DNA from: Limanda limanda
Lineage: Eukaryota; Chordata; Actinopteri; Pleuronectiformes; Pleuronectidae
Reading direction: 5' to 3'
Assembly: GCF_963576545.1 (NCBI RefSeq)
Contig: NC_083651.1
Location: 15,485,580-15,549,579, forward strand
DNA length: 64,000 nt
Part shown: in pieces, positions 34,701 through 43,774 of the stretch
How positions within the stretch are numbered: position 1 is the first letter of the stretch
Layout: each line of letters begins with the position of its first letter
Program-made: the position numbers and the translations under genes
Notes under the pieces: model-generated
Database searches by the model: none
Told to the model about the DNA's origin: nothing
Seen by the model: the letters and a program-made list of their open reading frames with translations, nothing else

Positions 34701-37107
34701 GAGCAGGATTGGTCAACTGAGCTATACACACACACGCACATACAGGCCCCGTGGCTCCGCCCCCTCAGTGCCACACACTCGCACAGAGACAGAAGTGACT
34801 GAGACTTGAGCTCGTCACCGCGAAGCAGCTGCTGAGTGACTTTGTAAAACAGTGGAAACAGTGAAAACACCGAGTTTCTCTGGTCACATCTGCTCAGAGA
34901 TCAGCTGCTTCATGGGCAGAGCAGAAGCTGAAGGTGGTTTGTACCGAGCAGGAGTTTCTGCTTCCTCCTCCTCTCTGCTCGCTCCTTGTGCTCAGTAGAA
35001 CACGAGACGTGACGCTCACAGTCAGGATGACTGACACCTTAATCATCCCAATAAAAAATAAGCTGAACTAACCCTCTGAACTTGAACTAGTTCATTTTAA
35101 GTGTGAACTGGCTCAACACTGCAAACAGCTACTGGACACCAGTCAGCATTGAAAGGCTGGATCATTATACTCCTGTGACCAATCCTGCATTAGACTGCGG
35201 TTAGGCCCGCCTTTCTCATTAGCATAAGGTGATTGAAAACGTGAAAAATATAAATCAGGGAATAAATAAATGTGCAAATATATTTAAGACATTTATTTAG
35301 ACATTTCTGTTGTTATTAACGTATTTATTTATTTATTTCTGTATTAATTAATTTATATCCTTTTTTATTTCTGTATTTATTTATTTATTTCTGTATTTAT
35401 TTATTTATTTCTGTATTTATTTATTTATACTTAAGTCATGTATGGTTCTCCATAGGTTTCTATCATATTGATATGTGTTTATCTCACTAAAGTAAATCTT
35501 CTCTCTCCATTTCATTCTCACACAGGGTCTGTCTTTTGCATGGGTCCACATAACAGCATGGGTAGGTGCCGTCCCTCTTTTCAATAAACTATGTCTCACA
35601 GTCAATGGGAAACAAGCGAAGTTACTGTTTGTGAAAGATGTTCTTGTTATATTATAGGAAAAGAAAAAGATTAAATCAGGATTCAATTCTCATGAGCCCA
35701 CATTTAAAAATTGGACTTTCTCTCTGTAAATATTTCTAATAAATGTTTGCTTGTATAATGAATCCCAGTTATTCAAAATTTTGAAAGCAGCTTGCAAATT
35801 TAAGCATTTCAGTGGATTTTTTGGGGGAGAATTTCCACTCACTATGGATTAGGAAATTTGATCAGCATCCGAGATTCAATTTAATGATTTTTTCATACTC
35901 TATAATGTTTTTCATCATTTAAACCTTCTAAATGTTTATAAAACCCACTTCGATCCTGTTTGGTGGCATAGCAGTACACGCTTTCTTTCGGGATGTCTTA
36001 GTATGGACAGATTCCCTAATTGTATCTTTTATCGGCCCTCCTTTTGTGTTCTCCCCTGCTGTCTCGCTTTTTCTGTTTGATCGTATGCCATCTGCTGGTC
36101 TAACCCAATGATGGCTTGCTGCTAATTTCATTTTATATATGCTTGGCAAGAGAGAGTGAAAAACATTGCTATGGTTACCATAATGCTCCACCTCCCTTTT
36201 CATTGCTTTCATGGTTCCCTTCCTGAAAAAGTCCCCATGATGTACAGTGCTACGCCTGCTACTGTCTCTGCAGCAACTACTCCCGCCACAAGTGTCCCCT
36301 ACGCAGCAACAGCAACAGCCAATCAGGTTTGCTCCTTTTTAAAGCTTTCTTTCACAAAACCTTGAGCTCTGAATAAGCGCTTCATCTTTGAATCAAGGGA
36401 GTTGCTTCGTCGCCATAGCGCTGCCCTGCTTGCATCGCCTATCATTAAGCTTCATTTACCTGTTGACCTTCAGTAGAACTACTAGGCTGCATCTCACCCT
36501 CTCCCCTCACGACAAACAGCTCTTATATAAAGGTCTTTCATCTGCAAATACTGTTTTTTGCACATCTTCTTTACTGCATGTTTTTTGCTTTGTTGGATAT
36601 TGGTGTCTTTTTCATTGCTGTGATTATATTAAGTAAATAGTAAATAAGAGGTTATTTAGAAAGAGGATCACCTTGCTTCCTCAACTGTAGTTTCATGACA
36701 ACATGTACAAAACTCAATGTTTTAAGTATGTCTGACCAATTGTTGGTCCATTAATACACATTTGTGTCGAGGAGCTTAGCGTAACTCAAGAAGAAAAAAA
36801 CTATATAGTGACAATGGTACAAATATTTTGTTTTGAATTAATAATGCAGCCATAAAAGAAACAAAGTAAAAAATTGTTTCAATTTAAAGTAAAGTTAAGG
36901 GGTTTAGGACAAATACCACACGTTTAAGGTGTTTAGGTTTTAATTTCATCTAATCTTTTCTTTTCTATCCATTCTGACAGTAAATCATGATGAAAACTTT
37001 ATGATCCTTGTCATGTAACCATGCAGCCATTTGGCCCAGGTCTGTGTTTATTTTGTGAAACTGCTAATGTTTGTCTTCTTCCCTTGAAATAGATCATCCT
37101 CAAGTAA
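25615..37107 (+). CDS. mbnl2: Muscleblind-like splicing regulator 2 (nine spliced coding exons)
   Basis: Joining 25615-25788, 29917-30081, 30386-30625, 30750-31004, 32508-32561, 32919-33072, 35526-35561, 36232-36326 and 37093-37107 gives a 395-residue protein. All introns are GT/AG. It binds YGCY motifs in pre-mRNA and steers alternative splicing, and its family also controls mRNA localisation. Four CCCH fingers are visible: C19-C27-C34-H38, C53-C61-C66-H70, C195-C203-C210-H214 and C231-C239-C244-H248. Between the finger pairs lies a linker with five MSHG repeats (128-147) and nine serines (173-181). KRPLE (287-291) and PKRQALEK belong to the nuclear-localisation region. The C-terminus NQIILK is the form I recall for MBNL2, not MBNL1, and hs6st3/rap2a synteny agrees. 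The full model includes all cassette exons; shorter isoforms are likely. Confidence 0.92.
26930..27225 (+). repeat. Common teleost repeat (ATTAATTATCG family) in the mbnl2 intron
   Basis: TTGATTAATTATCGTATTGT, TCCATAAAATGCAAGAAAGC, GTCACAGTTTCATAAAGGCC and a distal GATTAACAAAATAGTTTTGG follow the order of a very common fish repeat. Reverse copies appear at 48230-48795 and 60140-60355. Confidence 0.55.
28426..29262 (+). pseudogene. Tc1/mariner-like transposase relic
   Basis: Translated fragments and DNA match the order of a fish Tc1-like transposase gene: the 5' part with CTCTCCGCAGACCTC and TTTGGAACCACCATGAC, then [19 protein letters not shown] (28640-28697), then from about 29000 ACAGCCAAGACAGAGCTGG, CACAGAACATCTGAGGAGGG and GACAGAGCTTGAGACGATCTG. 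The 5' DNA-binding half is largely deleted. Unrelated DNA at about 28765-28990 interrupts it, and several stops and frameshifts break it. It is a dead copy inside the first large mbnl2 coding intron. Confidence 0.8.
29917..30081 (+). CDS. mbnl2: mbnl2 coding exon 2 (rest of finger 2)
   Basis: A 165-base exon between TCCAG and GTAAGG encodes residues 59-113, starting [20 protein letters not shown] and continuing [20 protein letters not shown]. It was found by homology because no stand-alone ATG ORF covers it. Phase 0 at both ends keeps the frame with the neighbours. Confidence 0.93.
30386..30625 (+). CDS. mbnl2: mbnl2 coding exon 3 (inter-finger linker with MSHG repeats)
   Basis: A 240-base exon encodes residues 114-193. 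After [14 protein letters not shown] come five MSHG units, then [20 protein letters not shown], nine serines, and [10 protein letters not shown] before GTAAAA. Its two ends match the mammalian linker (GxGTNT, LVPTEIL, LLRTDKLE). The MSHG and poly-Ser blocks are low-complexity additions. Confidence 0.92.
30428..30487 (+). repeat. mbnl2: Five-copy 12-bp coding minisatellite (MSHG)5
   Basis: ATGAGCCATGGA is repeated five times without a single mismatch and followed by a partial ATGAGC. The unit is a multiple of three, so copy-number change keeps the reading frame. Confidence 0.97.
30750..31004 (+). CDS. mbnl2: mbnl2 coding exon 4 (fingers 3 and 4)
   Basis: A 255-base exon encodes residues 194-278, starting [20 protein letters not shown]. 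It holds CCCH fingers 3 and 4 complete, then [17 protein letters not shown] and an alanine-rich end before GTAAGA. Finger spacing C-x7-C-x6-C-x3-H and C-x7-C-x4-C-x3-H is intact. Confidence 0.95.
31924..32120. mobile_element. 197-bp hAT-type MITE in the mbnl2 intron
   Basis: Ends TAGAGCCTGACCGATAT and, inverted, TAAAGCCTGACTGATTTAT form imperfect terminal repeats. The element is flanked by a perfect 8-bp direct repeat, ATTGCATC, at 31916-31923 and 32121-32128. Eight-base duplications and a YAGRG-like end are typical of hAT elements. It carries no frame. Confidence 0.8.
32475..32507 (+). promoter_or_regulatory. mbnl2: YGCY cluster at the 3' splice site of the 54-nt exon
   Basis: TGCC at 32475, TGCT at 32485, CGCT at 32489, TGCC at 32492 and TGCT at 32496 lie within 33 bases upstream of the exon at 32508. 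YGCY is the muscleblind binding motif. In mammals the homologous intron is highly conserved and muscleblind proteins repress this exon in their own transcripts. Function in this fish is inferred. Confidence 0.6.
32508..32561 (+). CDS. mbnl2: mbnl2 54-nt cassette exon (nuclear localisation)
   Basis: The exon encodes [18 protein letters not shown] (residues 279-296), flanked by TTAAAAG and the weak donor GTATTT. Its length, phase 0 ends and KRPLE motif match the alternatively spliced exon of mammalian MBNL1/MBNL2, whose inclusion favours nuclear protein. An in-frame TAA just upstream confirms the exon start. Too short to appear as an ORF. Confidence 0.9.
32919..33072 (+). CDS. mbnl2: mbnl2 154-nt exon
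   Basis: Encodes residues 297-347 plus one base, [20 protein letters not shown] to QTAFYPT, between CCCTTTCAG and [14 protein letters not shown] is the second basic part of the localisation region. The 154-base length equals the mammalian exon. Confidence 0.9.
34440..35454. mobile_element. 1-kb element with ~275-bp terminal inverted repeats
   Basis: The left arm (34440-34715) starts GGAGGACCATACATGACTTA. The right arm (35177-35454) is its near-perfect inverse. Each arm contains AATACAGAAATAAATAAAT tandem units and, further in, TTAGCATAAGGTGATT / GGCGGGCCTAACC. About 460 bp of unique interior without a transposase frame separates them. A 9-bp direct repeat, GGTTTCTAT, flanks the element at 34431-34439 and 35455-35463. 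It is probably a non-autonomous foldback-type DNA transposon. Confidence 0.85.
35526..35561 (+). CDS. mbnl2: mbnl2 36-nt cassette exon
   Basis: A 36-base exon between CTCACACAG and GTAGGT. It joins in phase to give [12 protein letters not shown] (residues 348-359), clearly related to the mammalian GSVLCMTPATS-type exon of the same length. Skipping it keeps the frame, with valine at the new junction. Confidence 0.88.
36232..36326 (+). CDS. mbnl2: mbnl2 95-nt exon
   Basis: Encodes [20 protein letters not shown] and [12 protein letters not shown] (residues 360-391), between TGAAAAAG and GTTTGC. The 95-base length equals the mammalian exon. In mammals skipping this exon shifts the frame and gives another C-terminus; alternative ends are possible here too. 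Confidence 0.9.
37093..37107 (+). CDS. mbnl2: mbnl2 terminal coding segment (IILK-stop)
   Basis: After the acceptor TTGAAATAG the frame reads ATC ATC CTC AAG TAA, giving the C-terminus NQIILK. This short ending is the one I recall for MBNL2. Confidence 0.85.
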   Translation: MILK

Positions 37108-38522
37108 CCACCAGAAACAGGAGTCAGTGCCATGTTGCTGCTGTTAAAGGTTCCAAACAGCCGATCTGTAAATACTCTGTGAACGCCACACACCACACAC
37201 AACAAGCTGCATGCTGATAAACATCACTGGTGGAGAACTTGTAGACTCAAATTTAATCTATGGTAATAAATGACGTAAGGATTACTAGGATTATACTCTG
37301 CTAGATAAATGTCACAGAAGATTATTGTATGTGCATGCCTTTGCACCTGAATTAACATGCATCCTCAGTAATGTGCAGAACATCCTGGTCCCTATTTCCC
37401 AAACCAATTCTGACATGGTCAGAGGGCGTTCAGCCTCTTAATGAGCTGAAATCCACCGGGTCTCAAATTCTCTTATCACAGCCTCATGAATAAAAATTTG
37501 CTTTTCTTGACAAAGTCAAACAGGAAACAAATCGAAACCAGACCAAAATTGATTTCACTCACAAGTGTAAGTTACACTAAGAGTGTACGAGTTGAGCATT
37601 GCACATCCAATCTGAGATCAGTTCTCAGTGTGTCCACAGAACATGTTAATGCCGGGTGTAATTGGGACCTATATTGGAGCTTGTTTAAATTCTATCAGCA
37701 TATATTTCTTATTTGAATGTCTCATATAACCTAAGTTTTTTCACATAAATGATTGTTTATCTAGTGCCAGATTTCATTATTCTAAGCTTACTCATAAAAA
37801 GCACTTATTTTAACTTTAAACTCAAATGTTCAAATTTCATTGGACAGCAGGCTGTGGGGGTAGTCGGTCTGTGTTTTTTCTCTTGTTATCCCCAGAAAGC
37901 AGGATCAGTGCTCCACCTCCTGGTGTGCCTTTGCATTGCATATACTGTACATAATATTTGTTGGTAGGAAGTAAAGCAGCAGTATTTCAAACTGTTAATT
38001 TCCCCCACCTTTGTTATCCCCAAAAAAAGAAAAAACTTTGTGGGTTATTGGGCAACGTGATGGTCGACTCCTTGATGTACCCGGGTGGTGGTTTTCTCTT
38101 CTGGGGCAGGTCTCACAAAGTCTTAACTAGGTCAAACTTATAACTTAATATATTCACACTTCAGATTGATCTTTGATTCTTTGTTGTACAAAGCTGTTTA
38201 GTTGTTTGCTGTAGGAAGTGGGACTAATTGGGCAAATTAAGATCTTTCATGAGGTTCCTGTATTGTTCTGTTCAACTTGAAAATCTTTTGTTTTGTGAAA
38301 GACTCTCAGTTACGGGACATTTTAGCGGGAGTGTTCAGTGAAGACTGTGACACTAAGTGTACAAAGACACGTATAAAAGTATAACATGTCAATGCAGTGC
38401 AGCAGAGATGAGCTACTATGGCTCCTTAACGGACTCAGAACCTCTGTTAACTTATCACTCGGGTTTAGAAACTTCCATGAGCAAAACCCTTCTTATTATC
38501 CACAACATTACAAGAAAACCTC

Positions 38523-38544
38523 AACCCTAACCCTAACCTTAACC
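38523..38544 (+). repeat. Short telomere-like CCCTAA run
   Basis: AACCCTAACCCTAACCTTAACC is three and a half telomere-type hexamers, one degenerate, on the + strand of the mbnl2 3' UTR. Confidence 0.8.
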
Positions 38545-40809
38545 CCCCCTTAGTCCTGACAAAGGTTTCAGTGTCATTAAGCTCATGTGGGCTGGGACCT
38601 TGTGTGTGCGTGACACAAAATAGAACTCATTGGCTTTATGCTACAACCCAGTCTGAAAGTTCTTTGTGAAACCAGCCCCTGGCTTGAAGACGAGCCTCCA
38701 CAGCCATTATAGTTAACTCAGTAACGGGGTGTGTGAGTACTGTGTGACTCCTGTGATCCTATAACGTTTGAGTTGAATGGTGTGTGAGCTGTTAGTCTTA
38801 ATACGACAGTCAGCTGTCAGTACTGTATTATTTGAAATTTACAAGTGCCTAATGAATTCTGCATGCAATGACATCAAAGCATATTTAAAAAGGGTTTGTG
38901 TGGAAAAACTGCTCAATTAAATCTACTCAACGTAACTCACAGTTAGGAAGAAATATTTAGCGATGCCATGTCAGTGCATTAGTATGTTGTGTGTGCACCT
39001 GTTTAGATTTAGTCTTTCAAATCATTTTCACTCTTGTGAAATTCACTTCAATGTGTATGTACTGTATGTACAATGTATACGAATGAATATTTAGCTTACC
39101 TTTTATTTTGTTTCACATTTAAGATGATAAACTACTGTTGAACTAGTTAAATGCACACAGTGAAATACTTTATGTAGTAAAGTAGAATTTAAGTGAGTAG
39201 ACATTTTGGTGACGCGTAGTTGTGTATGAGAGGAACCACAATATGCAATTGGCTGTCTTTGTTTAAAACGCAGAGCGAACAGGTGGCGTCATGTCTGGTT
39301 AAGTGAAAAACAAAACTGATGTTAAAAATAGTTTTCACTCACATATGTATGTTCCCTTGAACATCTTTTATATAAGTTTTAGTTTCCTCTTTTGCCGTGT
39401 GTGAAAATATCAACCTTTATTTTAATGCTATCCGACGTATTTTCAAGTTTAAATGTGTGTGTACACGTGTGATTAACTCAGACAATCCACCGAGAGAAAC
39501 TGCATTTGTTGACACTTTTCATTATGTATTTTCATTGTGAAAATGTACACATTATTGGATATGAATATATGGAGTATACTTGCATACAGTATTTTACTAG
39601 TTTAACCTTAGCTAAGAACACATTTAAAATGTATTCACTTCTATTTTACGATGAATGTAATTTATTAAAGTGACGTTAGCTCTGCCGCAGGTTCCTCAAA
39701 GGGCCATGATCTGTTGTTTTAGCCTTTGAAAAGTCGTCTCTGTTGAGGGATGAGATGTTGGAGCAAAGAGTAGCTTCAGACGTTTCATCCTTGTCACTGC
39801 CTTGTCACCTGTGAGGGAAAACAAACCTGTGTACGATCGAGGCAATGGAATAGTTTTTATGTACAAGAGTGTATCGTTCGTACCACATTTGACAAACTTG
39901 TTCTCTGTTTGTTCACTTCTCACAATAACACATTAGATTGTACTGTCAGGTGTTTGACTTTATTAAGCCATGGTGAAACACTGTAAGTGAGCCAGTGCAT
40001 AAAGAAATAATCAGAATTTATTTGTTTGACATAGTTTCCTCTGTATGTGAACATCTTAAAAAAATAATCCACCGCAGATTGACCTACATTGTTTTAAACT
40101 TTTTTTCTATAAACATATATATATATATATATGATTACTTTCAAAGTTTAGGTTGTCATTAGACAGATTAGTTTCCCTAATTTATTATATAAAAGGCATA
40201 TTTCTGAATGTTTGTTTCATGTTTTGGCAAAAAGCTTGAATGTCACTATACACCTGCATATGGAGGATGTTATGATATTTTGATCACCTAGTCTAAATTA
40301 AATGGACAGTAAGAATGTTTGGTCTGACTGACTGACGGAAACATTTGTCTTAAGCACTTTGTTGACAGTCAGACGACTGAGAAGACATGCTTTTTGTGAA
40401 CTTTGCCTTATCTTAGAACCTATTCCTAAGTTTGCATTTGTTCAGTAATTGTGAGTTCAATATTGTTGAGTAACTAAAACCAATTTGTGAAATTGTCGCT
40501 ACGTGTTTTTTTTATTTTTTATTTAAGACCACAATGAAAGATTGTAAAAACAAACGTTAACACTAGCCTGAAGCTTGATGCTAATAAGACTACATTTCCT
40601 TAAGGTTATTTTCAAATTTAACAGATTTCTGATGAAGCCAGTGCTATTTGAATACATTCTGGCCTGAATATAAACCTTCACTCTTTTTTTATGCTTTTGA
40701 AAATTATTGTGAAAATAATTTTATTTGTGCATAATTAAGCATTAAGCATTTCATGTGGATAGTTTGGTTCATGTAAATTCAAAATTGTGTCAAATCTAAT
40801 ATTGCAAAC

Positions 40810-40824
40810 AAATAAATAAATAAA
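40810..40824 (+). terminator. mbnl2: mbnl2 polyadenylation signals
   Basis: Overlapping AATAAA hexamers (AATAAATAAATAAAT) are followed by CA-containing sequence and then a GT-rich TTTTTGTGTTGTGTATTT from about 40863, so cleavage near 40835-40850 is likely. Confidence 0.7.
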
Positions 40825-41381
40825 TGTCATGTACATTCAGTGCTGTCAGTTACGTTCTTTGATTTTTGTGTTGTGTATTTATTTTGAATACATTTAATGC
40901 CAGACTCATTCTCAGAACCCAAAAATAGGATTTGCATATTTTATGATTTTTTTTGTTTGAAAAAAAATCATAAAATAGGGGCTACAAAATTCAATCTGAG
41001 TCAATCGTTGTACAACTAAACTCTATTTAGCTTGGTATAACTTTAACACTTATTTGTAGAGAAAAATGAAACCCATAAAAGTCATAAGAAATATTCTTTT
41101 GATCTTGGCTATTGTAAAGTTCGGGAAATAATATAAGGAGAAGAAAACAAAGAAAAACGCTGGCAGATCATATTTATCTTTTATAAATTGCTTCATAAAT
41201 TTAGATAAGCAATCACATTCAGGTCCTGTGTGACTAATTATAAGTGAAGGTATTTTTAAACATTATCCAGACGACAAACACACAACGTACTGTCTGTGTC
41301 ATCAATAAATAATACCCCAGACAGATCTTTTGGACTCATCTGAAAAGCAGCATCAGCAACAACACACACAGAAAATGCTGC

Positions 41382-41395
41382 GTTACCATGGCAAC
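41382..41395. promoter_or_regulatory. X-box (RFX-type) motif
   Basis: GTTACCATGGCAAC is a full two-half-site match to the RFX consensus GTNRCC-N2-RGYAAC. It lies about 790 bp upstream of the rap2a ATG, beside ATTGG at 41450. Confidence 0.6.
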
Positions 41396-41449
41396 ATCAT
41401 CCGGCGCATTATCCTCTTCTTGGATGTGCATCCTGGAGGCGCCGCTGTG

Positions 41450-41555
41450 ATTGGACGAGCTCTCTCTGGATGTCACTGGGGCAACCGAATGATGGGAATG
41501 TTAACACATGAACGGAAACGCAGCCGCTGAACGTCAGCGTCTCTGCTGCCATTGG
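41450..41555 (-). promoter_or_regulatory. Two inverted CCAAT boxes
   Basis: ATTGG at 41450-41454 (GTGATTGGACG) and ATTGG at 41551-41555 (GCCATTGGTCAG). Both have good NF-Y context on the minus strand. Confidence 0.5.
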
Positions 41556-42069
41556 TCAGCTCGCACATCCGTCCGCCCAGGGAGGGAGGGTGGTGGTGTT
41601 TTCTTTTTTCCTCCAGCCTCAGTACGGGAGCCGAGTGGGGACCGGCTGGTTACGCAGCGGCCGTGGGTCTCCGCCCGAGAGTATGGCGGCTGGGATCGCG
41701 CAGGAGAGCGGGGGAGAGACGGAGACATGCCCGCCATGGTGACCGGAGAAAACAAAGAGAACCGCGAGTTGCTCCGAGCAGGTGTCCGGACACTTTGACT
41801 TGTTGTTCCCGCGGAGGCCTCAGCGGCTGCGGTTCATTGTCAGGTCGAAGCCCCAGCGTCCTTTCTCTCCCCCTCGATGGAGCAAGTTGGTGATATATTT
41901 TCTCTCCTGATGCACAGAGAGGAGTGAGGCCAAGCAGATGAGAACCGGGCCGGTCCACATCCTCGGCCGATCTTCTCCTCCGCCTCCCCCGGTGCACGTC
42001 AGGGACGATCGCGGGACTCGGACGCTCGTACAGCGGTCAGTGTCCGGCCTGCGAGGGGTAAATTCTACC

Positions 42070-42114
42070 ATGAGAACCGTGCTGGGGGCACCGAGTCTTT
42101 GTGCTCTGCCGTAG
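42070..42114 (+). other. Upstream ORF in the rap2a 5' UTR
   Basis: ACCATGAG opens a 14-codon frame that ends in TAG at 42112, 52 bases before the rap2a start. The context has A at -3 relative to a purine-preferring Kozak site. It is not conserved protein as far as I can see. Confidence 0.5.
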
Positions 42115-42166
42115 CCCAGCAGCAAGGCGACTCTTGGCACCTTCACGACTCGATTTCAAACCCACG

Positions 42167-42480
42167 ATGCGCGAGTACAAGGTGGTGGTCCTGGGCAGCG
42201 GCGGGGTCGGGAAGTCCGCCCTCACCGTGCAGTTCGTCACCGGGACGTTCATCGAGAAGTACGACCCCACCATCGAGGATTTCTACCGCAAGGAGATCGA
42301 GGTGGACTCCTCGCCGTCGGTGCTGGAGATCCTGGACACCGCCGGCACCGAGCAGTTCGCCTCCATGCGGGACCTCTACATCAAGAACGGCCAGGGGTTC
42401 ATCCTGGTCTACAGCCTGGTCAACCAGCAGAGCTTCCAGGACATAAAGCCGATGAGGGATCAGATCATAAGAGTGAAAAG
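42167..42480 (+). CDS. rap2a: rap2a exon 1 coding part
   Basis: Encodes residues 1-104 and two bases of Arg105. It covers the P-loop, both switches and QIIRVK. GC-rich third positions fit the surrounding CpG island. The read-through VKRFV-stop past 42480 is intronic. Confidence 0.95.
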
Positions 42481-43743
42481 GTTTGTTTAAAAAAAAAACA
42501 GCAGGGAAATCCTATTGTGGCCAAGTAGTGTAGTGTAGTGTGTAGGATGCTGGAGCTGGTTCTCCGGGCCCTGTAGTGGAGAGATGGGCCTGGGCCCTGC
42601 TGGGAGGACTGTGCTTGGATGGAGATGCTGTGTGTCTTCAGGGCAACACCACACGCCTGTTCTATTTTGGTGTGCCAGGTCTCAGCCTCAGTGGTTGTTG
42701 GTAGGCAAATCTGCAGCCCCGGCATCATTAGAAGTCATGCGTGATCTCCAGAGCGTCCTCAAGTCTCCTACAGACTTTCAGATGTCCCAGTCTAGACAGG
42801 ACAGACACCAGCAGTGCTGACCCGCCGGCACCAGTGTGTCCCCCATCCACAGCGTGCTGGACACAGCCTGTGATCTGTCAGTGTCTTCCTATAGCCGGAT
42901 GCTGCAACCTCAGTGAAACACCCGACCAGGGGGATACCCGGGGTTCACTGCAGCTAGAGCTTCAAGGAGGCACAGCTCAGAAGCACTGTAGAGGCTGGAG
43001 GCAGGGAGAGAGGCAGCTCACTTCCATGAGCCTGGGTTCTGCTGAACGAGAGGCCATGTTTTTAATTAACAAGCTTCCCAACTGAAAGTGTGAGATGGTC
43101 TGATGTCTGCTCCACGGATGATCCCGATGTGGGGTCACCGGAGCGAGCGGCTGATTGATACAGGAGGTTAGCCGAATATCACAGGGCTTGTGCCGTCATG
43201 ATATTGGTGTTCCTGTAGCTCGGGGCCAATGTACTGTATTTTCACCTGATGACCCGACATGATTGTATAAAAGCCTAAATACACAGTGTCATGGTGGTTG
43301 GATAATCATCGGCGATCGGTTGGTTCCTGTTTATAATGTGCAGGCAGCGTGCACTGAGCTGTGACTGTGTGGGTTCGTCAGTCATGGTAGGTGTCGGTCG
43401 ATGTGTTGCGGTCAATTCAGGGAGTCCAGTGGGCTCCGGAGACTAATAAAACAATGTGATGATAAAGCATATTCTAGTCAGTTTACACACACACACACAC
43501 TGTTTACAGGCGCAGGTAACGACTTCAGGTGAAGCCCAGCAGACGGAGTGTGATCAAGTTGTAACACGTTTTGCTGTTTTCGCCTCTTTCTGTCGTCTAA
43601 AAATACAATTTCAGTTTTTCTCTTTTCCACATGCACCTTACAAACAATCCTATAAATCTGCGGATGAAAGAATGAGGTCAACATGTTTCCCCCGTATGGG
43701 TTGAGAATGTGGAGTGGTACTTCCAGTCTACTGTGTGTGTCTG

Positions 43744-43774
<31 letters not shown>

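Larger units (their letters stand above)
37108..40845 (+). other. mbnl2: mbnl2 3' UTR
   Basis: No coding frame; AT-rich; ends at the poly(A) signal cluster at 40810-40824. No upstream poly(A) signal with a comparable downstream element was noticed. It includes a telomere-like CCCTAA run at 38523 and an (AT)n tract near 40118. Confidence 0.7.
41330..42166 (+). promoter_or_regulatory. rap2a: rap2a CpG-rich promoter and 5' UTR
   Basis: Base composition changes sharply from AT-rich to GC/CpG-rich at about 41380 and stays so through the first coding exon. An RFX-type X-box and two inverted CCAAT boxes lie in the upstream part; no TATA box is evident. Several out-of-frame ORFs in this island are composition artefacts. 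The transcription start is not fixed. Confidence 0.65.

Noticed and set aside
41508..42146. Several overlapping ORFs on both strands upstream of rap2a
   Set aside because: They arise from CpG-island composition, overlap each other in different frames and lack homology.
42099..42446. 115-codon ORF rich in Arg/Ser/Pro over rap2a exon 1
   Set aside because: Alternative frame of the real rap2a exon.
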